64,000 bases of DNA. Origin: VRUE01 sp963822295. GTDB lineage: Bacteria; Actinomycetota; Thermoleophilia; Solirubrobacterales; 70-9. Numbering within the stretch: position 1 is the stretch's first letter; every line of letters begins with the position of its first letter. The notes below the pieces were generated by a model. It searched no databases, was not told the DNA's origin, and saw only the letters and a list, made by a program, of their open reading frames with translations. The stretch covers positions 930,001 through 994,000 of the forward strand of contig CAWGHD010000002.1 of the NCBI GenBank assembly GCA_963822295.1, in the 5' to 3' direction. Both the position numbers and the translations under genes were made by a program. This document shows, one piece after another, positions 53,407-61,659 of the stretch.

Positions 53407-54387
53407 GTGAAGCTGATCATCCAGATTCCCTGCCTCGACGAGGAGGCGACGCTGCCGGTCACGGTCCGCGACCTGCCCGAGCGGATCGAGGGCATCGACG
53501 AGATCGAGCTGCTCGTGATCGACGACGGGTCGACCGATCGCACGGTCGAGGTCGCGCGCGAGCTGGGCGTCCACCATGTCGTCCGCCTCACCAACAACAA
53601 GGGGTTGGCGGCCGCGTTCCAGACCGGCCTCGACGCCAGCCTCAAGCTCGGCGCCGACATCGTCGTCAACACGGACGCCGACAACCAGTACCGGGGCGCC
53701 GACGTCGCCAAGCTGGTCGGCCCGATCCTCGCCGGCGAGGCAGACATCGTCGTCGGCGACCGGCGTGTCGCCGAGATCGAGCACTTCTCCGGGTCCAAGA
53801 AAGCCCTGCAGCGGCTGGGCAGCTGGGTCGTCAGGCGGCTCTCGGGGACGGAGATCACCGACGCCACCTCCGGCTTCCGCGCCTACAACCGCGAGGCCGC
53901 CCTCGGCCTGCTCGTCGTCGACAACTTCACCTACACGCTGGAGAGCCTGATCCAGGCCGGCAAGATGCGGGTCGCCGTCGACCAGGTCTCGATCGAGACC
54001 AACGCGCAGACCCGCGAGTCGCGGCTGTTCGACTCGACCGGCGCCTACGTGCGGCGCAACGCGCTCTCGATCCTGCGCATCTACACCCGCTACGAGCCGC
54101 TCAGGGTCTTCGCCGGGGCCGGGCTGGTGGTGGCGTTGCTCGCCGTCGCGGCCTGGATGCCCTTCCTGCTCGACTGGGTCCTCAACGGCGACAGCAGCGG
54201 CCACGTCCAGTCGCTGATCCTCGGCGCCGTGCTCTTCATCGCGGCGATCCAGCTCTTCGCCCTCGGCGTGATCGGAGACCTGCTCGCCGGGCAGCGGGTG
54301 ATGACGCAGCGCGTGTTCGAGCGGGTCAGACGGGTCGAGCTGGCGCTCGGCGTCGACCCCTCGCAGCACGAGCGCGGCGATCGATGA
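53407..54387 (+). CDS. GT2 glycosyltransferase, dolichol-phosphate-mannose-synthase-like, with C-terminal membrane helices
   Basis: A 326-residue enzyme with a GT2 domain (residues 1-225): IQIPCLDEEATLP, LLVIDDGSTDRT, NTDADNQYRGADV (DxD-type metal site) and SGFRAYNREAALGL. Two C-terminal membrane helices (about 235-260 and 275-300) anchor it. Such proteins move a sugar from a nucleotide donor to polyprenyl phosphate or a lipid acceptor. The start at ATG 53407 is unambiguous. It is coupled to the flippase gene by ATGA at 54384-54387, suggesting a surface-glycan export pathway. Confidence 0.85.
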   Translation: MKLIIQIPCLDEEATLPVTVRDLPERIEGIDEIELLVIDDGSTDRTVEVARELGVHHVVRLTNNKGLAAAFQTGLDASLKLGADIVVNTDADNQYRGADVAKLVGPILAGEADIVVGDRRVAEIEHFSGSKKALQRLGSWVVRRLSGTEITDATSGFRAYNREAALGLLVVDNFTYTLESLIQAGKMRVAVDQVSIETNAQTRESRLFDSTGAYVRRNALSILRIYTRYEPLRVFAGAGLVVALLAVAAWMPFLLDWVLNGDSSGHVQSLILGAVLFIAAIQLFALGVIGDLLAGQRVMTQRVFERVRRVELALGVDPSQHERGDR

Positions 54388-55826
54388 AGGGGTCGAAGGG
54401 CGGCTCGGCGACCGCCGACTACGGGAAGACCGCGAGCTTCCTGGCGATCGGCGTCGGCCTCACCGGCGTCATCACCTACGTCTACTTCCTGATCGCCTCG
54501 CACACACTCTCCACGACCGACTACGGGCAGATCACGGTGCTCTGGTCCGCCGTCTTCATCACGATCTCGACCCTCTACCGGCCGGTCGAACAGCTCCTCT
54601 CCCGCCATATCTCCGAACACCGGATCAAGGGTGAGTCGATCAACCAGGCGTTGCGGGTCGCGGCGACGATCCAGATCGGCCTCGGCCTCAGCTTCGCCGT
54701 GCTCGCGCTCGCGTTGCGCGGGCCGATCCAGGACGGCCTGCTCGAAGGCAACGAAACGCTCTACTGGGTCTTCTTCTCGGCGACGCTCTTCTACGCGGCG
54801 AGCTACTTCGCCCGCGGCTTCCTCGCCGGCGAGCACCGCTTCGGCCTCTTCACGGCGCTGATCCTCTCCGAGTCGGTCTTCCGCACCTCCTTCGCCGTCC
54901 TCGTCGCCGTCGGCCTGCTCAGCGGCCAGTCCTGGGTCTCGATCGGGATCGTCGCGGCCCCGGCCCTGTCTCTACTGGTCGTTCCAGCAGCGTTCGCAAA
55001 ACGGGCAAAAAACCAGGCTCAGGACTCACCCGATATGCCCGGACGCGAAGCGGAGGACATATCGGCGGAAAAATCCGAATCCGACTCTGGTCGCAATCTG
55101 ACTCCTCCGGAGACGGATTCGGATTTTTCCTTTAAAGAGGGAGGGGGCTTCGCCTTTGCCGTCCTCCTGATCATGTTCAGCGAACAGGCCTTCCTCAACG
55201 CCGGGCCGCTGGTCGCCCGCGGGCTGCAGGGCGCCGCCGCCGCCGGCTTCATCTTCAACGTGCTGATGATCGCCCGCGCCCCGCTGCAGCTCTTCCAGGC
55301 GGTCTCGACCAGCATCCTGCCCCACCTCACCCGCCTGCACACCAGCGGCGAGTCCGAGAGCAAGGCCGAGTTCCATCGCACCGTGCGAATGGTGCTGCTT
55401 GCGATCGCCGCCTTCACCGGCGCCGCGGCACTCGCCTTCCTCGTCGCCGGGCCGCAGATGATGCAGCTCGCGTTCAGCGACAAGTACAGCTACGACCGGG
55501 TCGAACTGCTGATCGTCACCCTGGGCATGGGCCTCTACCTCGCCTCGGTGACGATCAACCAGGCCTGCCTCGCCCAGGGCCAGGTGCGCCGCGCCTCGGT
55601 GCGCTGGATCGCCTGCGCCGCCGCCTTCGTCGGCTGGAACTTCGTCCCCCTGGTCGGTAACGAGTTCCACCGGGTCGAGATCGGCTTCACCCTCGCCGCC
55701 GGCGTCCTCTTCGCCCTTCTCTACCTGGTCTACCGCCGCCCGCACGAACGGGTCGAGGACATCCCCGAGCCGGGCTCCGCCGAGGAGATCGAGGCCCGCA
55801 TCGCGTCCATCGACGAGTCCGTCTGA
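54384..55826 (+). CDS. MATE-like polysaccharide flippase (Wzx type) with a palindrome-coded linker
   Basis: A 480-residue membrane protein with about 12-14 helices of the Wzx/MurJ-like exporter class: opening KTASFLAIGVGLTGVITYVY, later LLIMFSEQAFLNAGPLVARG and a C-terminal GWNFVPLVGNEFHRVEIGFT. It should flip lipid-linked glycans. Between two helices lies a hydrophilic linker of about 45 residues (EDISAEKSESDSGRN through ETDSDFSFKEGG), coded by two hairpin-forming, AT-richer inserts at 55030-55130. The homologous loop is expected to be short. The ATG overlaps the previous stop. Confidence 0.8.
   Translation: MKGSKGGSATADYGKTASFLAIGVGLTGVITYVYFLIASHTLSTTDYGQITVLWSAVFITISTLYRPVEQLLSRHISEHRIKGESINQALRVAATIQIGLGLSFAVLALALRGPIQDGLLEGNETLYWVFFSATLFYAASYFARGFLAGEHRFGLFTALILSESVFRTSFAVLVAVGLLSGQSWVSIGIVAAPALSLLVVPAAFAKRAKNQAQDSPDMPGREAEDISAEKSESDSGRNLTPPETDSDFSFKEGGGFAFAVLLIMFSEQAFLNAGPLVARGLQGAAAAGFIFNVLMIARAPLQLFQAVSTSILPHLTRLHTSGESESKAEFHRTVRMVLLAIAAFTGAAALAFLVAGPQMMQLAFSDKYSYDRVELLIVTLGMGLYLASVTINQACLAQGQVRRASVRWIACAAAFVGWNFVPLVGNEFHRVEIGFTLAAGVLFALLYLVYRRPHERVEDIPEPGSAEEIEARIASIDESV
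55030..55130. repeat. Double hairpin inserted in frame in the flippase gene
   Basis: Hairpin 1 has CCGATATGCCC (55030-55040) and GGACATATCGG (55055-55065) with one mismatch. Hairpin 2 has perfect 17-bp arms, GGAAAAATCCGAATCCG (55067-55083) and CGGATTCGGATTTTTCC (55114-55130), around a 30-nt loop. The segment is much richer in A and T than the surrounding gene and keeps the reading frame. Confidence 0.8.
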
Positions 55827-55845
55827 CGGTCGTTAGGGTCAATCG

Positions 55846-57645
55846 ATGGGTGGACACGACGCCGAGCTGATCCTGATCGCCGGCGCCCTGCTCGCCGCGG
55901 GCATCGGCGGCGCCCTGCTCGCCGACCGGGTGCGGGTCCCGGGGCTCCTCCTGTTCCTCCTGCTCGGCATGGTGGCCGGCTCGGAAGGGCTGGGCGGGAT
56001 CAAGTTCGACGACCCCGAGCTGGCCCGCACGCTGGGCACGATCGCGCTGGTCCTGATCCTCTTCGAGGGCGGGCTGACCGCCGGCTGGTCGGAGATCCGC
56101 CCGGTCCTCGGGACGGCCGCCTCGCTGGCGACCGTCGGCACCGTGGTCACCGCCTGCGCCGCCGGGGTCGCGGCGCACTGGATCTTCGACCTGACCCTGC
56201 TCGAAGGGATGCTGCTCGGCGCCGCGATCGCCGCCACCGACTCGGCGGCGATCTTCGCCGTGCTGCGCCGCTCGACCCTCGAGAAGAAGCTGGCGCGCTC
56301 GCTGGAGGGGGAGTCGGGGATGAACGACCCGGTCGCGCTGCTGCTCGTGATCGGCTTCATCGAATGGATCCAGGAGCCCGGCTACGGGCTCGCGGACATG
56401 GCCGGCCTGCTCGCCCTCAAACTCGCGATCGGCGCGGCCATCGGGCTTGCCCTGGGACGGGTGGCGGTCATCGCCCTGGCCCGGGCGCGGCTGCCGACGG
56501 ACGGCATCTACCCGGTGGCGACGATCGCGATAGCCGGGCTGGCGTTCGGCCTCGCAGAGGTGGCGCACGGCTCCGGGTTCCTCGCCGTCTACCTCACCGC
56601 GCTCGCCCTCGGCTCCACCCGGATCCCGGCGCGCCGCACGATCGTCGCCTTCCACGAAGGGGTCGGCTGGGTCGCGCAGATCGGCCTCTTCGTCCTGCTC
56701 GGGCTGCTGGTCTTCCCGAGCACCCTCGACGAGGTCGCCGTCGAGAGCCTGGCGCTCTCCGCCGTCCTGATAGTCGTCGCCCGGCCGGTCGCGACCTTCG
56801 CGGCGACCGTCTTCGCCCCGCTCAACCTGCGCGAGCGGGCGATGCTCAGCTGGGCCGGCCTGCGCGGGGCGACGCCGATCTGGCTGGCCACCTTCCCGGT
56901 CGTCGCCGGGGTCGCCGGTGGAGAGGAGCTCTTCTCGATCGTCTTCTTCGTCGTCGTCACATCGACCCTGGTCCAGGGAGCCACCTTCGAGCCGCTCGCC
57001 AAGCGGCTCGGGCTGACCACCGACGAGCCGGCGCTGCCGCGGCGACTGTTGGAGTCGGGGCGGATCCGGCGCATGGGCGGCGACGTCGTCTCCTACCGGC
57101 TCAAGCCCGGCTCCTCGGCGGCGGGGCACCTGGTGCGAGAGCTGGGCCTGCCGCGCGAGGCGCTCGTCAACGTCATCGTCCGCGACGGGACCGCGATCCC
57201 GCCGCGCGGCTCGACCGAGCTGCGCGAGGGCGACGAGCTCCACGTCCTCGTCAAAGGCGAGCTCCGCGACGAGGTCGAGGAGCTGACCCGCCGCTGGCAC
57301 GACGGGCCGGTCGGCATCCCGCCGCCGCCGCGGCTGCCGCCGCGCGGCTCGCCGCAGGTCTTCTCGGTGCGGCCGGTGCACGACGACGGCGACGACCCCT
57401 CAGCGCCCCAGAGCGTGGGCGGGGTACCGGTGCTCGGGGTGCTGCGCAGCCGGCGTGAGAAACCGAGCTCCCTGGTCACCCTCACCGACGGCCGCTACGC
57501 GGTCGTGACCCAGAGCGTGGTCGCGGTCGGCGGGCGCCAGGCGCTGGCGCGCTGGTGCGAGCGGCGGGCCGAGACCAGCGGCGACGACCCCGCCGACCGC
57601 TCCTGGTGGCAGGAGGTCATTGGGGCACTGATCGCGCGGGGCTGA
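55846..57645 (+). CDS. CPA1/NhaP2-like cation/proton antiporter with RCK-C (TrkA-C) tail
   Basis: A 599-residue protein: 12-13 membrane helices (to about residue 400) with LILFEGGLTAGWSEI, AAIAATDSAAIFAVLRR and LEGESGMNDPVALLLVIGF, the ion-exchange core, then a TrkA-C regulatory domain (SSAAGHLVRELGLPREALVN, STELREGDELHVLVKGEL) and a second partly related cytoplasmic segment at the end. NhaP2/CvrA-type proteins exchange K+ (or Na+) for H+ to control volume and pH. It lies 19 bases after the flippase stop. Confidence 0.9.
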   Translation: MGGHDAELILIAGALLAAGIGGALLADRVRVPGLLLFLLLGMVAGSEGLGGIKFDDPELARTLGTIALVLILFEGGLTAGWSEIRPVLGTAASLATVGTVVTACAAGVAAHWIFDLTLLEGMLLGAAIAATDSAAIFAVLRRSTLEKKLARSLEGESGMNDPVALLLVIGFIEWIQEPGYGLADMAGLLALKLAIGAAIGLALGRVAVIALARARLPTDGIYPVATIAIAGLAFGLAEVAHGSGFLAVYLTALALGSTRIPARRTIVAFHEGVGWVAQIGLFVLLGLLVFPSTLDEVAVESLALSAVLIVVARPVATFAATVFAPLNLRERAMLSWAGLRGATPIWLATFPVVAGVAGGEELFSIVFFVVVTSTLVQGATFEPLAKRLGLTTDEPALPRRLLESGRIRRMGGDVVSYRLKPGSSAAGHLVRELGLPREALVNVIVRDGTAIPPRGSTELREGDELHVLVKGELRDEVEELTRRWHDGPVGIPPPPRLPPRGSPQVFSVRPVHDDGDDPSAPQSVGGVPVLGVLRSRREKPSSLVTLTDGRYAVVTQSVVAVGGRQALARWCERRAETSGDDPADRSWWQEVIGALIARG

Positions 57646-57757
57646 GACCGGCGCATCTCTGCGTCCTCGGTCGCTCACGTGCAGGAGCACGCTTCGCTCC
57701 AGCGCCGGAGGCGCGTGCGAGCGCGAAGCGCGAGATCCTTGATCTGCTTGGTCTCAG
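57642..57757. repeat. Imperfect palindromic element between convergent genes
   Basis: CTGAGACC (57642-57649, overlapping the antiporter stop) pairs with GGTCTCAG (57750-57757). Inside are further local palindromes, including GGAGC/GCTCC around 57690 and CGCGAAGCGCG near 57722. The unit fills nearly the whole 127-bp convergent gap and could terminate transcripts from both sides. Confidence 0.6.
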
Positions 57758-57772
57758 TCCCGCGTGCGCAAC

Positions 57773-58459
57773 TCAGACAGCGCTCGCAGCAGCTGCGATA
57801 TCCGAATAGGCCTGAGCCGGGTCGTCGGCTCCGAAGACGGCGGAGCCGGCGACGAGCAGGGAGGCGCCGGCCTCGGCGACCGAGGAGGCGGTCGAGGGGT
57901 CGACGCCGCCGTCGACCTCGATTGCGGCGTCGCCGGCGATCACCGCGAGGCGGGCGACCTTGTCCGGGGAGCCGGGGATGAACGACTGCCCGCCCCAGCC
58001 CGGGTTGACGGTCATGCAGAGCGCGATGTCGGCCAGCCCGCGCAGCTCGGAGAGCGTCTCGACCGGGGTCCCGGGGTTGATCGCGATCCCCGCCAGGCAG
58101 CCGAGGTCGCGGATCGCGGCGAGGGTCCGGTTGGCGTGCGGGGTCGCCTCCTCGTGGAAGGTGATCGAGTCGGCGCCGGCCTCGGCGAAGGCCTCGATTT
58201 GCCGCTCGGGCGCCTCGATCATCAGGTGGACGTCGACCACGCCACCCGCGTCGTGGACCTGGTCGGCAATCGAGGACAGGATCAGCGGGCCGATCGTGAT
58301 CGGCGGGACGAAGTGCCCGTCCATGACGTCGAAGTGGATCACCCGCGCGCCGGCCTCCATCACCTCATCGACCTGGGAACCGAGCCGCTGGAAGTCGGCC
58401 GAGAGGATCGACGGGGCGACCCGCCGCTCGCCGATCAGCTCCGCCATGCGGGCGCTCAT
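57773..58459 (-). CDS. rpe: Ribulose-phosphate 3-epimerase
   Basis: A 228-residue TIM-barrel enzyme of the pentose phosphate pathway. It has APSILSADFQRLGSQVDEVM, the metal-site VIHFDVMDGHFVPPIT, the second metal His in VDVHLMIE, CMTVNPGWGGQSFIP and IEVDGGVDPSTASSVAEAGA with the conserved DGG. The ATG at 58459 overlaps the zinc-ribbon gene's stop (ATGA). Confidence 0.95.
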   Translation of the reverse strand: MSARMAELIGERRVAPSILSADFQRLGSQVDEVMEAGARVIHFDVMDGHFVPPITIGPLILSSIADQVHDAGGVVDVHLMIEAPERQIEAFAEAGADSITFHEEATPHANRTLAAIRDLGCLAGIAINPGTPVETLSELRGLADIALCMTVNPGWGGQSFIPGSPDKVARLAVIAGDAAIEVDGGVDPSTASSVAEAGASLLVAGSAVFGADDPAQAYSDIAAAASAV

Positions 58460-58695
58460 ACGTGCCTCAGCATCGAGTCGCCGCAGTGCTGGCAGGTCAT
58501 GTCCTCGGTGGTGCTCATCCGCGCGATCGTCTGGTGCTCGCCGCAGTTCGGGCACTGCGAGACCAGCTCGAAGCGGCGCAGACAGTACACGCAGCGGAAG
58601 CGGCCGGGCAGCTGCGTCGGCCGCAGCCACGGTTCGCCGCACCCCGGGCAGGGGGCTCGTTTGAGCACGCTCTCATTTCCGCCGCTGTCGCTCAC
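58456..58695 (-). CDS. Small protein with four CxxC zinc-ribbon pairs
   Basis: A 79-residue protein with CPGCGEPW, CVYCLRRF, CPNCGEHQ and CQHCGDSM: four CxxC pairs that can bind two zinc ions. I do not recognise a named family; the design suggests nucleic-acid or protein binding. It is locked into the operon: its GTG starts right after the rsmB stop and its stop overlaps the rpe start. Confidence 0.72.
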   Translation of the reverse strand: MSDSGGNESVLKRAPCPGCGEPWLRPTQLPGRFRCVYCLRRFELVSQCPNCGEHQTIARMSTTEDMTCQHCGDSMLRHV

Positions 58696-60075
58696 TCACC
58701 CATCATCCCTTCTCAGGCGGGCGATGAAGAAACCCGTCGTGCAGTCGCGGTCCGGGCGCAGCTGCAGACAGCGCGCGTCGAGCGGCGATGCGAGCTCGGG
58801 AGCGAGCGCGCCGAGGTCGTCGAGCGCGACCGCCGGGACCTCGCCGGCGGCGGCGGACTCGAGCAGGGCGGCGACCCGGTCCTCGTTCTCGCGGCGGGAG
58901 ATCGTGCAGGTCGCATAGACGCAGACGCCGCCGGGGCGCAGCATCCGGACCGCGGTGCGCAGGACCCGCTCCTGGATCTCCACCAGCCGCTCGATCGAGC
59001 GCGGCGACTTGCGCCAGCGCGCGTCGGGACGCGAGGCCAGCGCGCCGAGATCCGAGCAGGGGGCGTCGACGAGGACGCGGTCGAAGCCCGGCGCGACGTC
59101 CATCTCCCCGGCGTCGGCCTCGATCACGGTCACGCAGCGCAGGCCGAGCCGCCGCGCCTGCTCCGCCACCTCCGCCGCCCGCGCCTCGTCGACCTCGACC
59201 GAGATCACCTCGCCGTGGCCGGCCATCCGCCCGGCGATCTGGCCGGTCTTGATCCCGGGGCCGGCGCAGAGGTCGAGCACGTATCCGCCCGGGAGGGGCT
59301 CGAGCACCTCGACCACGGCGGCCGAGCCGCGGCTCTGCGGCGTCAGCTCCCCGGCGGCGACCCGGTTCGGCACGAACTCGCCGGTGCGGCCCTCGATCAC
59401 GATCGAGTCGGCCGCCGCCAGCGGCCAGGCGCCCTCGGTCGCCCGCGCCTCGACCCCCGTCTCCATCAGGGCGGCGATGACCGAATCTCGGTCGGCGGGG
59501 CCATCGACGCGGAAGGCGATCTCGGGGGGCTCGTTGCAGGCGGCAAGCAGCGAGCGGGCGCTCTCGGCGCCGAGCTCCTCCCACCACATCCGCGCCAGCC
59601 AGAGCGGCGCCGAGTGGGCGACCGAGGCGAGCTCCGGGGTCGAGTCGTCGCCGAGCAGCGACGCGACCAGGGCCTCGCGCTCGCGGGCGGCGCGGCGCAG
59701 GACGGCGTTGACCAGGCCCGCCGCATGGGCGGCACCCGCCCGCTTGACCAGCTCAACTGCCTGGTCGACGGCGGCGTGGTCCGGGGTCCCGTCGGAGAAG
59801 AGCAGCTCGTAGAGGCCGAGGCGCAGGCCGGCGAGCACCGGCGGGTCGAGCATCCGCGGCGCCCGCTCCGCGAGCCGGGCGATCGCCTCGTCGCTGGTCC
59901 CGCGGCGCTGCACGGCGCCGTAGGCGATCCGCTGCGCCTGCGCCCGTTCCCGGCCGCCGACCCGGCGCACCCCCGCGGCCTCGCGGAAGGCCCTCTCGGT
60001 GAAGGCGTCCTGCTCGAAGGTCGCGCGGATCGTTTCGTAGGCGAGCGCCCGCCCCGGCGAGATCTCCCGGGTCAC
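58696..60075 (-). CDS. rsmB: 16S rRNA (cytosine967-C5)-methyltransferase RsmB
   Basis: A 459-residue protein: an N-terminal NusB-like RNA-binding domain (1-140, GVRRVGGRERAQAQRIAYGA) and a C-terminal methyltransferase domain. The catalytic motifs are VLDLCAGPGIKTGQIAGRM, RVLVDAPCSDLGALASRPD (motif IV Cys) and VYATCTISRRENEDRVAAL (motif VI Cys). The GTG at 60075 overlaps the fmt stop (GTGA). The fmt-rsmB pair is typical. Confidence 0.93.
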   Translation of the reverse strand: MTREISPGRALAYETIRATFEQDAFTERAFREAAGVRRVGGRERAQAQRIAYGAVQRRGTSDEAIARLAERAPRMLDPPVLAGLRLGLYELLFSDGTPDHAAVDQAVELVKRAGAAHAAGLVNAVLRRAAREREALVASLLGDDSTPELASVAHSAPLWLARMWWEELGAESARSLLAACNEPPEIAFRVDGPADRDSVIAALMETGVEARATEGAWPLAAADSIVIEGRTGEFVPNRVAAGELTPQSRGSAAVVEVLEPLPGGYVLDLCAGPGIKTGQIAGRMAGHGEVISVEVDEARAAEVAEQARRLGLRCVTVIEADAGEMDVAPGFDRVLVDAPCSDLGALASRPDARWRKSPRSIERLVEIQERVLRTAVRMLRPGGVCVYATCTISRRENEDRVAALLESAAAGEVPAVALDDLGALAPELASPLDARCLQLRPDRDCTTGFFIARLRRDDG

Positions 60076-60980
60076 GACTCGCCCAGCGGGTGGCCGCGCA
60101 GGTAGGCGTCGGCCGCCATCGGCCTGCCCCCGGCGGGCTGGACCACCTCCAGGCGCAGGGCCCCGGCGCCGGTGCCGAGCAGCAGCTCGCCGTCCTCGTC
60201 GCGCAGCTCGCCGGCCGGGATGGCGCCCTCCACGGGGCGCGCCCGCCGGACGCCGAGCCGGCCGCCGTCCGGCGTCTCCAGGTAGGCGCCGACGTGCGGG
60301 GTCAGGGCGCGCACCGCGCGCCAGAGCTCATCGGCGGGCCGGGCCGGGTCGAGGCGGCGCTCGGCGGGCTCGATCTTCTCCGCGTAGGTGACTCCCTCGC
60401 CCTCGTCCTGCTCGCGCAGCTCCAGGCTGTCGCCGGCGAGCTGGTCGAAGGCGCGCACGAGCAGCTCGCCGCCGCTCGCCGCAAGCCTCGCGGCGAGCGC
60501 CTCGAAGTCCTCGTCGGGATCGATCGGCGTCTCCTCGCGGAGCGCGACGGGGCCGGAGTCGAGGCCCTCGGTGAGCTGCATCACGCAGACCCCGGTGCGG
60601 TCGTCGCCGGCCATGATCGCCCGCTCGATCGGCGCCGCGCCGCGCCAGCGCGGCAGCAGCGAGGGGTGCACGTTCAGCATCGGCACCTCGGAGAGCAGCG
60701 GCTCGCGGATCAGCTGGCCGAAGGCGCAGACGGCGGCGGCCTCGGGGCGGGCCTCACGGATCCGGGCCAGGACGGCCTCGTCGTTGACGCTCTCGGCCTG
60801 GAGCAGCTCCAGGTCGAGCTCGCGGGCCGCCTCCGCCGCCGGCGGCGGCAGCGTCCGGCGGCCCCGGCCCTTGGCGCGGTCGGGCGGGGTGACGACGAGC
60901 TGCGGGCGGTGCGGGGAGCCCGCGAGGCGGCGGAGGACGTCGGCGGCGAAGCCCGAGGTGCCGAGGAAGACCGTTCTCAC
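60072..60980 (-). CDS. fmt: Methionyl-tRNA formyltransferase
   Basis: A 302-residue Fmt that formylates initiator Met-tRNA with 10-formyl-THF. It has VRTVFLGTSGFAADVLRRLA, VVTPPDRAKGRGRR, CAFGQLIREPLLSEVPMLN with VHPSLLPRWRGAAPIERAI (the conserved N-x-H-x-S-LLP catalytic region) and LDSGPVALREETPI. The C-terminal tRNA-binding domain follows. The GTG at 60980 overlaps the def stop (GTGA), which fixes the start. Confidence 0.95.
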   Translation of the reverse strand: MRTVFLGTSGFAADVLRRLAGSPHRPQLVVTPPDRAKGRGRRTLPPPAAEAARELDLELLQAESVNDEAVLARIREARPEAAAVCAFGQLIREPLLSEVPMLNVHPSLLPRWRGAAPIERAIMAGDDRTGVCVMQLTEGLDSGPVALREETPIDPDEDFEALAARLAASGGELLVRAFDQLAGDSLELREQDEGEGVTYAEKIEPAERRLDPARPADELWRAVRALTPHVGAYLETPDGGRLGVRRARPVEGAIPAGELRDEDGELLLGTGAGALRLEVVQPAGGRPMAADAYLRGHPLGES

Positions 60981-61618
60981 GCGTCGGTTCGTGGCTCGCG
61001 ATGCCCTTCTTCGCCGCCCTCCGGCTCGTCCTCGAGCGGCGGGCTGTAGGTGCCGCCTTCGCGCAGCGCCCGCAGCGCGCCCTTGCGCTGGCTGCGCGGC
61101 GCGTGGTCGAGGATCAGGACGCCGTCGAGGTGGTCGATCTCGTGCTGCATGACTCGCGCCTCGAGGCCCGCCGCCTCGATCCGGACCGGCTCGGCGTCGA
61201 CGTCGAGCCCCGACACCGTGACGTGCAGGGGACGCTCGACGTCCATCGAGACGCGGGGCAGGCTGAGGCAGCCCTCCTCGGCGACGACGAGGTCGTCGGA
61301 GGCCCACTCGAGGACGGGGTTGACCAGCGCGGTCGGCTCGGAGTCCCGCCCGGCCTGGAAGACGAGCAGCCGGCGCAGGATCCCGACCTGGGTCGCGGCG
61401 AGGCCGACGCCCAGCCCGTCGCGCATGATCGCGATCATGCGCTCGACCTCGGCGCGCAGCTCCGGGCCGAAGTTCCCGACCGGCGAGGCCCTGCTCTTCA
61501 GCACCGGGTCGCCGAACTTGACGACCTGGGCGAGCGCGGCCTCGCGGCGTTCGGCCCGTTCGGTTTCGGCCTCCAGGCGTTCGCGCTCAACGGCCCCCAT
61601 GGTGCGTTCCTCGCTCAC
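60977..61618 (-). CDS. def: Peptide deformylase
   Basis: A 213-residue deformylase with all three metal motifs: GVGLAATQVGI, EEGCLSLP (Cys ligand) and QHEIDHLDGVL (HEXXH with the two His ligands and catalytic Glu). It removes the formyl group added by Fmt, its operon neighbour. GTG 61618 is used; the ATG at 61600 is an alternative that would drop six residues. A 41-base gap separates it from priA. Confidence 0.95.
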   Translation of the reverse strand: MSEERTMGAVERERLEAETERAERREAALAQVVKFGDPVLKSRASPVGNFGPELRAEVERMIAIMRDGLGVGLAATQVGILRRLLVFQAGRDSEPTALVNPVLEWASDDLVVAEEGCLSLPRVSMDVERPLHVTVSGLDVDAEPVRIEAAGLEARVMQHEIDHLDGVLILDHAPRSQRKGALRALREGGTYSPPLEDEPEGGEEGHREPRTDA

Positions 61619-61659
61619 GACAGGATTGTATTTCGCGCCGCCGGCAGGATGTCCTAGTT

